This document shows, one piece after another, positions 48,280-58,133 of a DNA stretch of 64,000 nt. The position numbers and the translations under genes are program-made. The notes under the pieces are model-generated. The model was not told the origin of the DNA. It saw only the letters and a list, made by a program, of their open reading frames with translations, and made no database searches. Numbering within the stretch: position 1 is the first letter of the stretch; each line of letters opens with the position of its first letter. Origin of the DNA: Desulfosporosinus sp. I2 (lineage in GTDB: Bacteria > Bacillota > Desulfitobacteriia > Desulfitobacteriales > Desulfitobacteriaceae). The stretch covers positions 41,463 through 105,462 of the forward strand of contig NZ_JYNH01000004.1 of the NCBI RefSeq assembly GCF_000960765.1. The letters are read 5' to 3'.

Positions 48280-48980
48280 GTAAAATCACCTCACTTTCTG
48301 AGTCGAAGAATTTGTAAGATTAACGTTGGGACCAGGCACCACAACAGGTCAACAACCTCGCCGAATACTTGTCTTAAAAAGACCTTGGATCCAACCGATC
48401 TGCTACCATCGGAGGAGTTCCCTTTAAGCTGTGCAACCTTCGAGTTAAAAGTTCAAATTGTGGGCTGGCAGTCAGACTTAAAAAGAGGTCAAAGCCTCAA
48501 GGAGGAAAAGGCCTTACCAGAACGAACCTCACGGTACCATTTTGCCTGGAATCCCAACAAAATTAAATACTTTTTTGTTCTCAGAAAGCCATTTGTTAGT
48601 CATTAAAAAGGGTTTCCCCCCGCACCCCCTTCCTAAAATCAGATATTCCTCATCCTGAGCCTGTGGACAGTGCCAGCCTGTGGAAAAGCTATTTGGGGTC
48701 TGTCTTAAAAGAGCTTTCCCAACAGGCTTTGGACAAGTCGAATTTGAAGTATCCTTTGGGGCTGACTTGTCCACACTGCCCACAGGCACGACGACTGCAT
48801 GGGGTATGCGTTATCCTGCGCGCATCTTGTTGATGTTGACCATACTAACAAAATTTCCGGTTTTCTATGGTTATTTAAATACCCCACGTTCCATTAGTTT
48901 CTTGGACTCGTGGGGCAGGAACTAAATTAATATAGCCTCTCGGAATTTCGGTGAAGGAAATGGTCTGATTCCCAAAAAAT
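48280..48980. other. IS-derived intergenic stretch
   Basis: This is the upstream region of the IS110 remnant followed by about 500 bases with short frames (for example EKLFGVCLKRAFPTGFGQ at 48680-48740) that I cannot assign. No intact gene is supported. Confidence 0.4.
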
Positions 48981-50724
48981 AACTGGAAATTAACGATGCC
49001 CAAGGCGAGATGCGGTAGATGCACAATGTTTTTTAAAAAATGGCATAGCAAACAAGCGTCACAGTATCACTTTTTATAACAAGCCGTTATCCTGCTTGGG
49101 AGAAAATCAATGCTTTAAGTTCAGCAAAGCTCTCCTTCTGATGAGAATACCAAGCATCCATATGCTGACACATCATTATTCCGTAGATGCGGATGTACCA
49201 CATTTTAGTAGAACGATGCCGTCCCGATTCTAGCTTGTAGTCGATCTTTTCGCGTTTGTTCGAACGCTCGATGGAAGAGCGACGTCTGTAAATCAAGGTC
49301 CATTTTTCCGAGTTGCGAGGTGTCTTAGTAAACAGCCGTATGTTGTCCAACCGATTCGTATAGTAGGTACGACCGTACTTCGCTTTGGAGCAAGGGGTGG
49401 TGCATGAACAAAGCGTACCTCTAGAAAGTGGACATCTCCACTTATTACGATGTTGTACGTAATCATGGCCGTTGGACTTCATCTCTAATCCGCTGGGGCA
49501 AATGGGAATGCCCTTCGGTGAAATCTGGATATCGCCACTAGCCTTTGTAGTTTTCTTACTGCGGCAGTTGAGATCAATAAAAGGCTCGGTGTTTTGGTGA
49601 TCCAATAGGCGATAAATGGCTTCAGCATCATGAGCGGCATCCAACAGCATTTTCTCAACCGTGCCCAAGGTAAAACGTTGCTTGAATTCAACAGAACTAA
49701 CGACGAGACTGACAGCATCGTGCCTGGAAGCAGGCTGAAGTCTTGGATACAATGGCAAATCGTAGTGACTGTCCGAAGCGGAAATCATGTAGAGATGATA
49801 ACCGTTGAAGCACGTCTCTCGGGCACTGTCCCAACCCGCATTGCAGTCGGGTTGGGAATAGATACGAGGATGGTTGCAATCAGCAAGGCCTTGGGCACGA
49901 CAATTACACGTTGATTTACTTCGTGTATAAACAGAAGTGACAATGGGTGTTCCGTCACCAGCAGCAGTAAGTGCATTCATGTCTCCAAGTAAACCAAGAT
50001 TTGCTGAAATGGTAAGGATTTGAGTCTGAAAAAAGTGGAACAGCCGATCGCTTGGTAAATCCAATTTCTTGTCAGAGTGACGAATCATCCACTTTACCAG
50101 ACGTTTGACCTTACCCGGCGTGGTCGTCGGAGCTTTTTCACCCTTTTTCCCCTTCTTAGGTTTACGTTTGCGTTTCATCTGCTTTTTGGGCTTAAGATTA
50201 TTTCCACTGGCAGCCCAAAGGCGTTTGAAGAAGTCGTAGAAGGTACCAACACCTGGAAGATCTCCGGGTTCGAAACCGCTGAGGATGGCGTAATAGGGGA
50301 TGCGTTTCATTTCATTAATCCATTCGGTAAGGCCGATTTCTGGTTTCGTCATGAGAAAGAGAAGATATGAACGAAGCATGGAAGCAGGATCACGAGGCTC
50401 GGGACCTTTAGCATCATAGCAATCCTGAAGTAGAGTAGTGATGTAAGACAAATCGGTTCGCCAAAATTTTGCGACAAGAGGCCAGTCCTTATTGACGACG
50501 ACGAAGACGCCACCAGAATAATGCTCGCGGAGACGCAGGAGAACAGAATCTTGATAAAGTTCATGAGAAATCAATATAGGTTTCAAACAAGCCACCCCAA
50601 ATTTCGTAATCAAAGGTAATAAAGCCCTTGTCACGCGATTATGGGGACGTTTTTAAAAAGTCAAGTGTTTTTAGACGTTTTCGGGACATTAAGAAATATT
50701 TTTATCACTCGCGAATTTCCAGTT
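48981..50724. mobile_element. Insertion sequence bounded by 11-bp inverted repeats
   Basis: AACTGGAAATT at 48981-48991 and its complement AATTTCCAGTT at 50714-50724 bracket a single transposase gene. The element lies between the sigma-54 promoter and the racemase-MttB operon. Target duplication is not clear. Confidence 0.7.
49087..50634 (-). CDS. DDE transposase of the insertion sequence
   Basis: 515 aa. N-terminal DUF772-like helical region (DPASMLRSYLLFLMTKPEIGLTEWINEMKR), a basic Lys-rich linker near residues 150-165, then a DDE-type core with AAGDGTPIVTSVYTR, FNGYHLYMISASDSHYDLPLYP, LDAAHDAEAIYRLL, and YRRRSSIERSNKREKIDYKLE carrying the last acidic residue. Cysteine clusters (CNCRAQGLADCNH, CSCTTPC) suggest zinc binding. 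Appears full length and possibly active. I cannot name the IS family securely. Confidence 0.82.
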   Translation of the reverse strand: MTRALLPLITKFGVACLKPILISHELYQDSVLLRLREHYSGGVFVVVNKDWPLVAKFWRTDLSYITTLLQDCYDAKGPEPRDPASMLRSYLLFLMTKPEIGLTEWINEMKRIPYYAILSGFEPGDLPGVGTFYDFFKRLWAASGNNLKPKKQMKRKRKPKKGKKGEKAPTTTPGKVKRLVKWMIRHSDKKLDLPSDRLFHFFQTQILTISANLGLLGDMNALTAAGDGTPIVTSVYTRSKSTCNCRAQGLADCNHPRIYSQPDCNAGWDSARETCFNGYHLYMISASDSHYDLPLYPRLQPASRHDAVSLVVSSVEFKQRFTLGTVEKMLLDAAHDAEAIYRLLDHQNTEPFIDLNCRSKKTTKASGDIQISPKGIPICPSGLEMKSNGHDYVQHRNKWRCPLSRGTLCSCTTPCSKAKYGRTYYTNRLDNIRLFTKTPRNSEKWTLIYRRRSSIERSNKREKIDYKLESGRHRSTKMWYIRIYGIMMCQHMDAWYSHQKESFAELKALIFSQAG

Positions 50725-50743
50725 AAACGTGATGTAAAGCAAA

Positions 50744-50770
50744 ATTCCTCCCACTAAAAGAGGGAGGAAT
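50744..50770. repeat. Hairpin upstream of the racemase gene
   Basis: ATTCCTCCC (50744-50752) pairs with GGGAGGAAT (50762-50770). It could be a leader or attenuator structure; there is no T-tract. Followed by another weaker hairpin (CTCGGCGAATGCCGAG). Confidence 0.5.
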
Positions 50771-50855
50771 GCTATAAGGTTGGTTCAAGGAAACCCTTGT
50801 CCCAACTGCCTCGGCGAATGCCGAGAGTCTATTAATTATACGAGGAGGAAGTAAA

Positions 50856-51644
50856 ATGTTATATTTAAGCAGAGATTTAGGCATTAACTTAATCAAAACT
50901 CGAAAAGCTCAGAAATGTTATGGTATGGGTCTTGGAATTATTATACTGGATGATGCTTATCCTGGTTTTCCAGGAGATGTACGTAACGCAAGTGCTTGGC
51001 CCTTTCCAGTTCAGTATGAACTATGTGAAGGCATTGATATCAAAGAATTGATATGGGGAGAAGAGAAAAACAAGTGCCTTGAACCTATTTTACGAGCTGC
51101 TAAAAAGTTGGAGAAAATGGGATGTAGGGCCATTGCGGCCGAATGTGGGTACTTTGCGTATTTCCAGAAAGCTGTCGCTGGCGTTGTCGATGTTCCTGTC
51201 TTTATGTCGAGTTTACTTCAGGTTCCATTTATTCAACAAGTCATTGGGCCGGACAAGAATGTGGGGATCATGTGCTATCAAAAACAGTTTTTATCTGAGA
51301 CACACTTGAAAAACGTTGGAATAGTACAGGGAAGTAACTATTTAATTGCGGGAGCGGGAGACGAATATAATGTAACTGAATTCAACAATTTATGGAGCTG
51401 GGAAGTTAGACCGAACCCCCCTGAATCTTTTTATGATAAATCTGAGCAACAAATTGTCAGCGCCTGTGTTGATTTTGTTGAGAAAAATCCCAGTATTGGC
51501 GCAATAATGCTAGAGTGTACGGGGATGCAACCTTTTGCTCGAGCTATTCAACGAGAATTAGATCTTCCAGTGTTCAGTTGGGGAACGTTGCTGGATTATG
51601 CCTTTTCAGTAGTCGCCCATAGAGACTATTATGGACATGTTTAA
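50856..51644 (+). CDS. Asp/Glu/hydantoin racemase-like protein
   Basis: 262 aa, GAGGAGGAAG before the ATG. Two-domain racemase layout with the two expected cysteines: Cys in IAAECGYFAYFQ (about 91) and in MLECTGMQPFARA (about 222). GPDKNVGIMCYQK and LPVFSWGTLLDY resemble aspartate/glutamate racemase-superfamily proteins. Substrate unknown; the hydantoinase-type gene and MttB downstream suggest an N-methylated amino acid or hydantoin-like compound. Confidence 0.72.
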   Translation: MLYLSRDLGINLIKTRKAQKCYGMGLGIIILDDAYPGFPGDVRNASAWPFPVQYELCEGIDIKELIWGEEKNKCLEPILRAAKKLEKMGCRAIAAECGYFAYFQKAVAGVVDVPVFMSSLLQVPFIQQVIGPDKNVGIMCYQKQFLSETHLKNVGIVQGSNYLIAGAGDEYNVTEFNNLWSWEVRPNPPESFYDKSEQQIVSACVDFVEKNPSIGAIMLECTGMQPFARAIQRELDLPVFSWGTLLDYAFSVVAHRDYYGHV

Positions 51645-51675
51645 ACGAGGGCTTGAGCAATAGGAGGATTTGTAG

Positions 51676-53100
51676 ATGATGGAACTAGAAAAAATGGATG
51701 AAGACCTGAGACAAATCCATGAAGCGTCTATGACGATTTTAGAACAAACAGGTATGATGTTTCATCACTCTGGGGTTCTACGGATTATGGAGCAAAATGG
51801 TATCAGGGTTGAAGGGCAAACTGCTTTTTTCACACGTAAACAGTTGATGGAATGGGTAGGTAAGGCTCCGGCTCAGTTTAAGATGTATGCGCGTAATCCG
51901 AAATACGATATGGAAGTGGGCGGGGATCATGTTGAACTATGCCCGGGGTATGGAGCTCCTTTTGTCTGTGAAATTAATGGTAATAAACGTGCCGCTTTAC
52001 TGAACGATTACGTCAGTCTTCTTAAACTATTCCAGGAGTCCAACTACCATAATGTCAATGGTGGTGTTGTTGTACAGCCTACTGATGTGGAAAATTCAGC
52101 CATTCTAGTTATGCTTTATGCTACCATGATTTACTCAGACAAGGTAATCATGACAGGTTCAGGCAGCGCTGATGAAGTGGAAAAATTGATGGATATGTTA
52201 GGAATCTTGTTTGGCGGTAAAGTAGCTCTGTCCGAAAAGCCAAGATGTATGACTATTGTTAATACGAATACCCCTCTTCAGTTGGATACAAAAATGTTGG
52301 AAACGATGATGGTGTTTAATAAGTACAAACAGCCTGTCGTTATTGCTGCCGCTGCAATGGCGGGAACGACATCACCGATGACTCTTGCCGGGACAATCGC
52401 ATTATCCAATGCAGAGGTGCTTGCGGGAATTGCAGTTGCCCAGATGGTTAATGAAGGCACGCCTGTAATTTACGGCTCCCAATCAACCACCGCTGACATG
52501 AGGACAGGAAGTATTGCAATAGGTGCTCCCGAAGGGGCTTTGTGTTACCACTATGCAGCTCGTTTAGCAAAGTCATATGGACTTCCCTGTCGGGGTGGCG
52601 GTGCTTTGACTGATGCGAAATCCTTGTCTGTACAAGCAGGGTATGAAAGTATGTTAACACTACTAGCTGCTTATTCGGCAAAAACAAATATCATTATTCA
52701 TAGTGCGGGTATTATGGAAAGCTATAACGCTATGTGCTATGAGAAGTTTATTATTGACTTGGAAATTATCGGAATAGTTAAACGATTTTGCAAGGGTGTA
52801 AAGATAAATGAAGAGACACTTGCCTTAGAGGTCATTAACAAGGTAGGGATAGCAGGGGAGTTTCTAACCACAGAACATACCATGAACCATTGCCGGAAAG
52901 AGCCGTTTGCCCCTGATATTAGTTTAAGAGGAGCAGTAACAGGTGATCTTGACGGAGTATTGTTAGGTAATATCAGGAAAAAGAAAGACAAAATGCTTGC
53001 AAGTTATCGTAAGCCCGAAATGCCTGAGGATATGCATAATAGGTTGGTCAATTATCTCGTGATTTGCGGCATTGACGCCAACATACTTGAAGGCGTTTAA
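51676..53100 (+). CDS. Trimethylamine methyltransferase (MttB) family protein, non-pyrrolysine
   Basis: 474 aa. MttB-family pattern: IHEASMTILEQTGMMFHH, VELCPGYGAPFVCEINGNKR, LTDAKSLSVQAGYESMLTLLAAY, DLEIIGIVKRFCKG. The frame has no internal TAG, so it is a member lacking pyrrolysine like the betaine demethylases MtgB and MtpB. These pass a methyl group from a quaternary amine to a corrinoid protein. No corrinoid protein or reductive activator is in the window. It is 31 bases after the racemase gene. Confidence 0.85.
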   Translation: MMELEKMDEDLRQIHEASMTILEQTGMMFHHSGVLRIMEQNGIRVEGQTAFFTRKQLMEWVGKAPAQFKMYARNPKYDMEVGGDHVELCPGYGAPFVCEINGNKRAALLNDYVSLLKLFQESNYHNVNGGVVVQPTDVENSAILVMLYATMIYSDKVIMTGSGSADEVEKLMDMLGILFGGKVALSEKPRCMTIVNTNTPLQLDTKMLETMMVFNKYKQPVVIAAAAMAGTTSPMTLAGTIALSNAEVLAGIAVAQMVNEGTPVIYGSQSTTADMRTGSIAIGAPEGALCYHYAARLAKSYGLPCRGGGALTDAKSLSVQAGYESMLTLLAAYSAKTNIIIHSAGIMESYNAMCYEKFIIDLEIIGIVKRFCKGVKINEETLALEVINKVGIAGEFLTTEHTMNHCRKEPFAPDISLRGAVTGDLDGVLLGNIRKKKDKMLASYRKPEMPEDMHNRLVNYLVICGIDANILEGV

Positions 53101-53145
53101 GATAGGTCTAACAAACTATGAAATCCTTGTTAAGGAGAGGGTGTA

Positions 53146-54029
53146 ATGGATTCAGCAGTAATATCTGATGTATTGATTGGAGGAATCTTAAGAGGAGGCA
53201 TGTATGTTCTCATGGCCATGGGTCTTTCTCTTGTGTTTGGCGTGATGAAGATCCCCAATTTTGCACATGGTGAATTTTACATGATTGGTGCCTATTTATG
53301 CTATTTCAGCGTTTCTATATGGGGTCTTCCTGCACCTTTGGCTATCATTGTTGCTGCATTAGGTGCCTTTGTGATCGGCGCAGTGATAGAAAAGTTAACA
53401 TTTTATCCACTACGAAAAAGGTCTCAGGGTGATTGGATATTAAACAGCTTTCTGGTGACGGCAGGTTTGTCCTTTGTTTTACAAAACTTAGCGCAAGCCT
53501 GGTTGGGGGTTACCTTCAAAGGGGTACCACAGTTGTGGGGTGGAACCTTAGCTTTTGGCGGTATGCACATTTCTTTAGACAGGATATTTGCTTTTGTGAT
53601 TGCCATGTCTACAGTTGCAACCTTTTGGTTGTTTCTTAGAAAACTAAGACAGGTAGTGCCATTAGAGCTGTATCAGAACATGAAACGGGCGCAAAGCTCA
53701 TGGGTATAGATCTCGACACAATCCATACTTTAACATTTGCATTGAGTTGCATGCTAGCAGCCATTGCAGGGGCCGCATTGTTATCTATCATTCCAGCTTC
53801 TCCCTTCATGGGGTTGCAGCCGTTGTATAAGTCGTGGTTTGTCGTCATTCTGGTAGGGCTAGGTAACATTGAGGCAACTATTATAGGTGGATTCATGGTT
53901 GGACTGATTGAGATGTTAGCGTCTTATAATTTTGGCGCAGGCTTTCAAGATGTAATAAGCCTTTCAATTATTATTCTAGTATTGTTGTTCAAACCTTCTG
54001 GCTTGTTCGGAAAAAAGCTTAAGGTATAG
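53146..54029 (+). CDS. livH: Branched-chain-type ABC transporter permease LivH, apparent frameshift
   Basis: The first frame (53146-53709) encodes MGLSLVFGVMKIPNFAHGEFYMIGAY and several helices, then stops after an unrelated tail. Adding one A to the AAAA at 53639-53642 restores RKTKTGSAIRAVSEHETGAKLMGIDLD and joins the second frame (to 54029), giving about 294 aa, the normal LivH length. Either a recent mutation or an undercalled homopolymer. First transporter gene of livHMKGF. Confidence 0.85.
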
Positions 54030-54042
54030 GTGGGGTGATATT

Positions 54043-55050
54043 ATGCAAAAAACAATAAAATTAATAGCAGGACCTATAAATTCTTTATATAAAAAGCTCA
54101 ATATAATTGGCTTATCTCCGCTGAGCTTGATCTTGTTTATAATATTGGGATTATCGCCCAGCCTAATTAAAGAAGAATACTTAATGCACCTGTTAGTTAT
54201 TTGTTTATTGTTCGGCACGTTGGCTATGGGTTTTGATTTATCTGCCGGATATATTGGTGTTGCCAATTGGGGTTATGGCGCACTTATGGGATTAGGGGCC
54301 TATACTTCTGCCTTGCTCATGATGAAACTGGGAATTAGCCCTTGGATTGGTATTTTTGCAGGTGCGTTGTTAGCCGGGCTGTTAGGCTTGATGATCGGAT
54401 TACTAACCTTGCGCATGGAAGGAATGTTTGCAGCAATTCTAGCGTGGTTTGTAGGGTTAGTGCTTATGGCACTATGCGCAGCACTGGTGCCGTTAACTCG
54501 GGGGGCACTAGGATTAAACGTTGATTTGTTCTTTGACACGGGTTGGGCAAAACAATACGCTTACGTGATGTTAATTATCTGTTTTGTTACATTTATAGCC
54601 TTGAGAATGATTACAAGGTCCAACCTTGGATTGGCCTTTAATGCATTGGGGCAAGACGTGGAGGCTGCTCGGACCTCGGGTGTAAATCCGATGAAATATA
54701 AAGTTATTAATTTTACCATTTCTTGTTTTATTGCGGGATTATGCGGAGGTTTCTATGCACATTTTATTGGGATATTGACTCCGGAAATTATGAGTACCAA
54801 AAAAACGGTTGAAATACTGGTCATCGCTTATATCGGTGGGAGAGGGAGCATTTGGGGTCCTTTGATAACAGCATTTATGATTATTCCTGCATTTGAATAT
54901 CTTAACTTTTTGCTAGAGTATAAATTCGTAATTTACGGATTACTGCTTATCGTCGTTATGATTTTTTATCCCAGCGGATTATCTGGTTTCCTGAATAATC
55001 TCAGTAGTTTTGTAAAACGGAAAGTAAGTGAACGTTCTGTAAACAAATAA
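54043..55050 (+). CDS. livM: Branched-chain-type ABC transporter permease LivM
   Basis: 335 aa, eight to nine hydrophobic helices. LivM signature: AMGFDLSAGYIGVANWGYGALMGLGAYTSALLM near 70-100 and the EAAxxxG loop variant AFNALGQDVEAARTSGVNPMKYK near 210. C-terminal VIAYIGGRGSIWGPLITAF. Pairs with LivH in the membrane. It begins 13 bases after livH. Confidence 0.92.
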   Translation: MQKTIKLIAGPINSLYKKLNIIGLSPLSLILFIILGLSPSLIKEEYLMHLLVICLLFGTLAMGFDLSAGYIGVANWGYGALMGLGAYTSALLMMKLGISPWIGIFAGALLAGLLGLMIGLLTLRMEGMFAAILAWFVGLVLMALCAALVPLTRGALGLNVDLFFDTGWAKQYAYVMLIICFVTFIALRMITRSNLGLAFNALGQDVEAARTSGVNPMKYKVINFTISCFIAGLCGGFYAHFIGILTPEIMSTKKTVEILVIAYIGGRGSIWGPLITAFMIIPAFEYLNFLLEYKFVIYGLLLIVVMIFYPSGLSGFLNNLSSFVKRKVSERSVNK

Positions 55051-55138
55051 GCATAAGAATATGAAAAAACGAGTAGAGGAGGTGATAGATCGGCAATTTA
55101 GGGTACAACAAATTAGGCCCAATGTATTGGCTAGAATG

Positions 55139-55160
55139 AGTGAAATGAAATGAAATGAAA
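55139..55160. repeat. Short tandem repeat (GAAAT)n before livK
   Basis: Four consecutive GAAAT units 20-40 bases upstream of the livK ATG. Polymerase slippage here could change the leader length. Confidence 0.7.
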
Positions 55161-55181
55161 TGAAAGGAATGGAAAGTAAGT

Positions 55182-56476
55182 ATGAAGAAATATTTGAAAT
55201 GGCTGTCTATGGTAGTAGTGACATTGCTTACAGTATCTTTAATGTTAACGGGTTGTGGTTCTAGTACTCCTACTTCTACTTCTACTTCTACAGCTAAAGA
55301 AAAGGTTCTAACTGTAGGTGTCGATCTACCTTTAACAGGCCCTGGTGCCAGAACAGGGGAAGAATTTAAGAATGCCGTCGATATGGCATTTACTGAAGTA
55401 GGCTACAAAATTGGGGACTATAAGGTGAAATTGGCTTGGATCGATGACCAGTCCGATCCAGAAAAAGCTACGTCTGCCTATGAGCAAGCAGTTCAAAAGG
55501 AAAAAATTGATGTTAGTATATTGGGCTGGAATAGTTCTGTAGCAGTAGCACTTATGGAATCCGCTGCTAAATACAAAATACCACACTATTTTGCGTTCGG
55601 AGCTACTGAAGTAGTCAATCAGAAATATGCATCTAACGATAAGTATAAAGTTTGGATAGGGAAAGGCTGGGCATCACCTTCCAAATTGAGCATTGCTTAC
55701 GTCGATACGGTTAATGAAGCTATCAAAAATGGCACCTACTCCCCACGCAACAAGAAAGTTGCTGTTTATGGAGAGGACACCGACTGGGGTAGAAGTTTTG
55801 GGGCTACCGTCGGAAAGGGATTTAAAGATTCAGGCTGGACCGTAGTAAATGAAGAGTATTTAAAAATGGGGAAACTGATCTGTATCCAGTACTTACAAAG
55901 ATGAAAAACTCAGATGCTTCAGTCATCGCAGGAACGGTATCATCTCCTCCTTCAGTAGCTGCCCTGATTAAACAGGCTAGAGAAGTCAACTTGAAGGCCC
56001 TTATGATCGCGGACGGGTTGGGCTACGCTGGTGACTGGTATAAAATGACTGGCGATGCTTCCAATGGTATTTTAGATAATGTTCCGCTTTTTGCAACGGA
56101 TAAAGCCAAAAAGTTTGCTACTGATTTTAAGGCTAAGTATAATATTGAACCCTCCGCAGCGGCCGCTGGTCAGGTATACGATTGGACGAGGTTCTTTATC
56201 AAGGCAGCCAATGAGACCTTGAAAGAATATGGCTCGTTGAACAGCGCAAATCTTCTTAAATATGGCCAAGAAAAGGTGATGACCGGTAAAGTTGCATTTG
56301 ATGAAGGTATCATCATGAAACAACTCAAATTTGATGAGACATCTGCTCCAGATCCGATCGTAGGTCAAGGTAACTACATTTTCCCTGTTGTACAATACTT
56401 TGGCGGGAAAGAGACAGTCATTTGGCCTTCTGAGCAAAAATCCGCTGTTTTGAAGATGCCAGATTTTGCTAAATAA
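55182..56476 (+). CDS. livK: Substrate-binding lipoprotein LivK type, apparent frameshift
   Basis: Signal peptide MKKYLKWLSMVVVTLLTVSL with lipobox LTGC, then a Ser/Thr linker. Periplasmic-binding fold type I: VGVDLPLTGPGARTGEEFKNAVDMA, WIDDQSDPEKATSAYEQ. The first frame stops at 55904; restoring one G in the GGGG at 55868 gives MGETDLYPVLTKMKNSDASV and joins the second frame to 56476, in total about 431 aa. The ligand is probably an amino acid or betaine-like compound, by operon context only. Confidence 0.87.
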
Positions 56477-56525
56477 GAATAACAAAATTCTGAATACATG
56501 CTTACATTATAGGCCATGAAGTATA

Positions 56526-56556
56526 TATGGTGCCCACAGTTTATGTGGGCACCATA
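56526..56556. repeat. Hairpin between livK and livG
   Basis: TATGGTGCCCACA and TGTGGGCACCATA form a perfect 13-bp stem with loop GTTTA. No T-tract follows. Such structures often stabilise the upstream binding-protein mRNA so that livK is made in excess. Confidence 0.7.
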
Positions 56557-56595
56557 CCTAAAAAAAGACACTCAAACGGAAAGCAGGTGGCATAA

Positions 56596-57312
56596 GTGTT
56601 AATTACAGAGGGTGTTGAAAAACGGTTCGGTGGTTTAACCGCAGTTAATAACGTTTCTGTAAATGTAAAAGAGGGAGAGATTTTTGGTATCATAGGCCCA
56701 AATGGTGCAGGGAAGACAACATTTCTTAATTGTATTTCGGGTTTTTACGAGCCTGAAAAAGGCAAGGTTATTTTTAAGGGTCAGAATATTGTTGGGTTAT
56801 CCCCTCACCAGCTTTGCCACAAAGGTATGGCTAGGACGTTTCAGATAGTTAGGTCTTTTCCCAAAATGAGTGCCTTGGATAATGTGAAAGTCGCAGCAGT
56901 ATTCGGTGGAAAAAAGCATAAAAACCCTGAAAAACAAGCAGAAGAATTAATGGATTTTGTTGGTTTTCCAGTAGCTAAGAATATTCTGACCGAAAACTTG
57001 AATACAATGCAGCTAAAACGCTTAGAATTGGCGCGAGCCCTAGCTACCAATTGCCAACTACTCCTATTGGATGAAGTGGCTGCTGGATTAACTCCGTCGG
57101 AAATACCTGACTTCATTGCCTTGATCAAACGAATAAGAGACAGCGGAGTAACGATAATTACAATTGAACATGTTATGAAATTCATTATGGGTGTTTGTGA
57201 TCGAATTACGGTCTTACAGTTCGGGACGCAAATAGCAGAAGGGACTGTTGAGGAAATAAAAAGCAATCCTAAAGTTACTGAAGCTTACCTTGGAGAAGAA
57301 CACGTTGGTTAG
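56596..57312 (+). CDS. livG: ABC transporter ATPase LivG type
   Basis: 238 aa, GTG start with AGGTGG upstream. Walker A GPNGAGKTTF, Walker B QLLLLDEVAAGL, switch His in ITIEHVMKFI. The signature motif is degenerate: LNTMQLKRLELARAL instead of LSxGQ, lacking the usual Ser-Gly-Gly. Insert typical for LivG (ARTFQIVRSFPKMSALDNV). Confidence 0.9.
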   Translation: MLITEGVEKRFGGLTAVNNVSVNVKEGEIFGIIGPNGAGKTTFLNCISGFYEPEKGKVIFKGQNIVGLSPHQLCHKGMARTFQIVRSFPKMSALDNVKVAAVFGGKKHKNPEKQAEELMDFVGFPVAKNILTENLNTMQLKRLELARALATNCQLLLLDEVAAGLTPSEIPDFIALIKRIRDSGVTIITIEHVMKFIMGVCDRITVLQFGTQIAEGTVEEIKSNPKVTEAYLGEEHVG

Positions 57313-57368
57313 TTACACATAATATCTGACGTTTTTCTGTACTAACATGGTGGTTAGGAGAGGTTAAA

Positions 57369-58076
57369 ATGCTGAAATTAAATAATATTGACGCAGGATA
57401 CGGAAAATTGGGAGTATTATGGGATGTTTCTCTCAATGTAGAAATAGGTGAGTTCGTGGCATTGGTAGGTCCCAATGGAGTGGGAAAAACAACAATCTTG
57501 CGGACAATTGCCGGGTTAATCAAACCGACTAAAGGTGAAATAGTATTTTTGGACCAAAGAATTGATGGGAAACAAGTCCAGAATATAACTAAGTTAGGTA
57601 TAAGCTTTGTGACAGATGATGGCTGTCTTTTTTCAGGCATGACAGTCCATGAGAATCTTTTATTAGGAGCCTATATCATCAAAGAAAAAGAAAAAGTAAA
57701 AAGGCTACTTAAGGAAGTTTTAGAGTTGTTTCCTAGACTGGCAGAGCGAAAAACCCAGACTGTTGGGACATTGAGTGGTGGAGAACGGAAGATGGTTGCT
57801 ATTGCCCGAGGGTTAATGTCTGACCCTAAACTGATGCTTGTGGATGAACCTTCTTTAGGACTTGCTCCCAAACTAGTTTTAGCAGTTTTCGAAAGCTTAA
57901 AGGAACTGACTAAAAGGGGCGTGACAGTTCTTTTAGTAGAACAGAATGTCAATACAACTTTGAAGATTGTTGATCGAGGATATGTGATAGAACAAGGACA
58001 GATTGTTCTTCAAGGGAATAGTAAAGATCTAAGAGAAAATGAACACATTAAAAAGTCATATCTTGGGATTGAGTAA
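57369..58076 (+). CDS. livF: ABC transporter ATPase LivF type
   Basis: 235 aa. Walker A GPNGVGKTTI, signature LSGGERKMVAIARGL, Walker B LMLVDEPSLGLAP, His-loop region VLLVEQN. Family opening LKLNNIDAGYGKLGVLWDVSL. Completes the livHMKGF set. GGAGAGG lies before the ATG. Confidence 0.93.
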   Translation: MLKLNNIDAGYGKLGVLWDVSLNVEIGEFVALVGPNGVGKTTILRTIAGLIKPTKGEIVFLDQRIDGKQVQNITKLGISFVTDDGCLFSGMTVHENLLLGAYIIKEKEKVKRLLKEVLELFPRLAERKTQTVGTLSGGERKMVAIARGLMSDPKLMLVDEPSLGLAPKLVLAVFESLKELTKRGVTVLLVEQNVNTTLKIVDRGYVIEQGQIVLQGNSKDLRENEHIKKSYLGIE

Positions 58077-58133
58077 GAAAAAACCAAATAATGAATTATA
58101 TTGATTGATCATTATCGGTGGATGGAGTGTTTA

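Noticed and set aside
48529..48925. Short frames between the IS110 remnant and the intact IS
   Set aside because: They occur on both strands with no domain features; likely non-coding IS-derived sequence.
51676..53100. MttB-family gene as a pyrrolysine protein
   Set aside because: The 474-codon frame has no internal TAG and has normal length for the non-pyrrolysine branch.
53639..53709. TAG at the end of the first livH frame or early stops in livK and hyuA as recoding signals
   Set aside because: All are explained by a one-base shift that restores family sequence in the other frame; there is no slippery site plus structure typical of programmed shifts.
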